This document shows, one piece after another, positions 29,567 through 31,462 of a DNA stretch of 31,462 bases. The notes beneath the pieces were generated by a model. It was given only the letters and a program-made list of their open reading frames with translations. It was not told the DNA's origin and ran no database searches. The stretch is from the NCBI GenBank assembly GCA_036496265.1, contig DASXLL010000229.1:1-31462 (forward strand), read 5' to 3'. Numbering within the stretch: position 1 is the stretch's first letter; every line of letters starts with the position of its first letter. The translations under genes were made by a program, and so were the position numbers. The DNA is from CAYLLN01 sp036496265. Its GTDB lineage: Bacteria > Planctomycetota > Planctomycetia > Pirellulales > Pirellulaceae.

Positions 29567-31114
29567 TTAGTCGCCCAGACCGCTGATTGGAAAGGCATAC
29601 AGTTCGCGGATTTCCGCGGAAGATTTGAGGGCCAGGTTGGTCAATCGCTTTTGAATCGCCGACACATCGGCTGTGCCCAACGTCGCCATTCGGTTGAACT
29701 TGCTGGCCAGCAGCGCCGCCAAATTTCCGCTCAAATTTCTGGCATGACCTTCCGGATACATCACGAGCCCACTCGAAAGATGACCCAGCGTGCGATGTTC
29801 GATCTCCAGCGTCGTTGGAATGCCATCCGGATATTTCGCGTCGAATTCCGCCCCGCCATGCCGGAATTCAATCCGGTGCATCAGCTCCCGCGTCAGCGGA
29901 TGAAACAGCGCCGCGTCGTCATAGTCCGCCGGCATCAGCATCAACTCTTTCCACAACTCAACTGCCCTGTCCTCTGTCCCCTGTCCCCTGTTCCCCCCGC
30001 CCTCCACCGCCTTCCGCAGCAACGTCGCCACGATATACACCATTGAATGATCCGCACTCTGCCGCGTTCGCGGGTCCCGCTTATGTGGGTCGCCAATGAT
30101 GCTGAACGCCGGCTCATAGATCGTAATCCGAATGCGCTCGATGGCCGCCGGATCGCTGAGTAGCTGCGGATGAGCTGCGATCAGATCAATCAAGCCTCCG
30201 ATCGCACCCGCCGACTGATGCTCATACAGCCCCAGCTTGAAATGCATTCCCATCACGGCAAAATCATCGCCGCTAGCGCCTAGCTCCAAATCAAAAGGGC
30301 TCTCGCCTTTGTTTTTCGCCGGCTCGAAAAGGCAAAAAACGGCTTGCGGATTGCGAAAAATATCAGCCGGGCCGACAAAACCTCGCATCGCCCGCCGCAT
30401 CGACAGCACCGCAACCTCCGCACTAATCGCGGCTGACGCCCCTTTGCTATCGGAAAGTTGCTCGCCATGCCGAATCGCCCGAAACGGCACGTAGTGAGCG
30501 ACAACCAGGCCAATCGCCGATTCAATTTGCTCCGCCGTCGCGTCTAGGATCGCCCCAAACACGGCCGCCGACGCAATCGCACCATGCAACACGTGATCAA
30601 TCTTGTGATCCTTCAGGCCAAACACTTCCGCCAGCCGGCCGCGAATTTCATCCAGACACAGCATGCCCAATAGCGTCTTCCGACCGTCGCAGCCAGCGAT
30701 CTGAGCAGCCGCTACAACCACAGGATAGAAGTCGTTATGCCCAAATTCACCGCGCTGATACCCCGTCCGCGGGTTATAGCCAAAATTCGTCCCGTTCGCG
30801 TCGAGTTCGCGAACAGCCGAGCAATTTGCAACGACCGCTTTTTCCGGCGCGACCTTTTTATTGCTGCCGAAGCATGTCGACCCGCATTCATCGACATAAC
30901 TCAGTGCTTCCTGACGAAGCAAAATGGGTGCGTTCGCTTTTGTCGCGAGCGCGGCAATCGCGCAGGCCACGCTGTCGAGATGAAATTGCTCAACGCGCCG
31001 CAGAACGGCTTCCGACAGCTGCCCCAACCGCCCGGCGAGAAAATCGATCGCATATTGCCCGATACCGCGAGCCTGATTGGAGTTCCGCGGCAGATTTACG
31101 TAAGTGGATGCCAT
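29567..31114 (-). CDS. MmgE/PrpD-family protein
   Basis: A 515-residue protein of the 2-methylcitrate dehydratase (PrpD/MmgE) fold. Family landmarks include FHLDSVACAIAAL near the start, GTNFGYNPRTGYQRGEFGHND around 107, a central helical part with VLHGAIASAAVFGAIL, and SADHSMVYIVATLL around 350-365. PrpD dehydrates 2-methylcitrate in propionate breakdown; other members act on aconitate or itaconate-type acids. None of prpB, prpC or acnD is in the window, so the substrate is not assigned. At about residues 371-383 a heptanucleotide minisatellite (29965-29992) is read as NRGQGTED, an insertion not expected in the family. The start at 31114 is the only good ATG; the gene is divergent from hemB with 55 bp between. 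Confidence 0.85.
   Translation of the reverse strand: MASTYVNLPRNSNQARGIGQYAIDFLAGRLGQLSEAVLRRVEQFHLDSVACAIAALATKANAPILLRQEALSYVDECGSTCFGSNKKVAPEKAVVANCSAVRELDANGTNFGYNPRTGYQRGEFGHNDFYPVVVAAAQIAGCDGRKTLLGMLCLDEIRGRLAEVFGLKDHKIDHVLHGAIASAAVFGAILDATAEQIESAIGLVVAHYVPFRAIRHGEQLSDSKGASAAISAEVAVLSMRRAMRGFVGPADIFRNPQAVFCLFEPAKNKGESPFDLELGASGDDFAVMGMHFKLGLYEHQSAGAIGGLIDLIAAHPQLLSDPAAIERIRITIYEPAFSIIGDPHKRDPRTRQSADHSMVYIVATLLRKAVEGGGNRGQGTEDRAVELWKELMLMPADYDDAALFHPLTRELMHRIEFRHGGAEFDAKYPDGIPTTLEIEHRTLGHLSSGLVMYPEGHARNLSGNLAALLASKFNRMATLGTADVSAIQKRLTNLALKSSAEIRELYAFPISGLGD
29965..29992. repeat. Heptanucleotide minisatellite inside the PrpD-like gene
   Basis: Four tandem heptads on the plus strand: CCCTGTC, CTCTGTC, CCCTGTC, CCCTGTT, then a C-run. 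On the coding strand this reads GGGACAG-type units and codes for a Gly/Gln/Arg/Glu loop. Such units are common between genes in some bacteria and rare inside them. Confidence 0.8.
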
Positions 31115-31169
31115 GCGATCTTCGCTGCGCGCCGTCGCCTTCCCGACGTGCTTGAACTATAAAGAAACT

Positions 31170-31462
31170 ATGCCCGATCATGGCCGATTTCCCACGACCC
31201 GCCTACGCCGCCTGCGATACCACCCGGCCGTCCGCAGCCTCGTGCGCGAGACGCAATTGTCGCCGGGTAAGCTGATTTTGCCGCTTTTCGCCCGGCCCGG
31301 GAAAGCCATCCGCCAGCCGATCGGCTCAATGCCCGGCCAGGCCCAGCTTTCGATTGATCTGATTGCCGAAGAAGCCCGCGAAGCGGCCAAGCTCGGTCTC
31401 GGCGGCATCATTCTCTTCGGAATTCCGGCCGAAAAAGACTCCCTCGGCCGCGATTCCTACAG
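31170..31462 (+). CDS. hemB: HemB, porphobilinogen synthase (5-aminolevulinate dehydratase), 3' part off the window
   Basis: The ATG at 31170 opens a frame that stays open to the edge (98 residues seen of about 325 in the family). It reads FPTTRLRRLRYHPAVRSLVR, then ETQLSPGKLILPLFARPGKA, IGSMPGQAQLSIDLIAEEAR, and LGLGGIILFGIPAEKDSLG, the N-terminal arm and first strands of HemB. The enzyme joins two 5-aminolevulinate molecules into porphobilinogen in haem synthesis. The metal and Schiff-base lysine sites are beyond the window. It is divergent from the PrpD-like gene. No strong ribosome site precedes it. Confidence 0.95.
   Translation, partial: MPDHGRFPTTRLRRLRYHPAVRSLVRETQLSPGKLILPLFARPGKAIRQPIGSMPGQAQLSIDLIAEEAREAAKLGLGGIILFGIPAEKDSLGRDSY

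Overview
The window looks like chromosome of a planctomycete, most likely of the Pirellulales type. Three DUF1559 pseudopilin-like proteins carry the GFTLVELLVVIAIIGVL leader. A dockerin protein carries an LEPR-XLL-like LESRLAMA leader, one small membrane protein has an NPYESP start, and an oversized TolC-like lipoprotein is present. GC-rich short palindromic repeats are scattered between, and sometimes inside, genes. This assignment rests on protein style only; there is no rRNA or other marker here. I see no tRNA, rRNA, CRISPR array, transposase or integrase.

Layout. 1-1453: 3' part of a VIT/vWA protein, then about 700 bp of repeats. 2149-3219 (-): ChaA-type cation/H+ antiporter. 3459-5127 (+): a tightly overlapping AAA ATPase plus TOPRIM-like pair, the best candidate for an uncharacterised defence-type system. 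5128-5770: repeat-filled spacer. 5771-6442 (+): small dockerin protein. 6521-7486 (-): orphan sugar-type ABC permease. 7665-10248 (-): two membrane desaturases, the first strikingly like eukaryotic sphingolipid delta-4 desaturase (DES1). 10460-14217 (-): MarR regulator followed 2 nt later by a TolC-like outer membrane lipoprotein whose N-terminus is inflated by palindromic repeats. 14595-16058 (+): membrane-anchored coiled-coil protein. 16247-17122 (+): secreted alpha/beta hydrolase. 17348-19598 (+): hslV-hslU and a small membrane protein. 19706-20261 (+): DUF433/DUF5615 toxin-antitoxin-like pair with a frameshifted toxin. 20384-21205 (-): NagD-like HAD phosphatase.

21679-24992 (+) holds two tandem copies of one cassette: promoter, conserved leader, DUF1559 protein, small lipoprotein. 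25032-31114 (-) carries a secreted cyanophycinase-like protein, an Ala-rich coiled-coil protein, a third DUF1559 protein, the ferritin-like/VIT1 fusion MbfA, and an MmgE/PrpD protein. The PrpD gene is divergent from the start of hemB, which runs off the right edge.

A recurring theme is the repeat load. A dispersed family containing GAACAGAAGG...GCAAAGG occurs at least five times in both orientations. Several hairpin-forming repeats fill spacers. At least two repeat tracts (in the TolC-like gene and in prpD) lie inside reading frames and keep the frame open.
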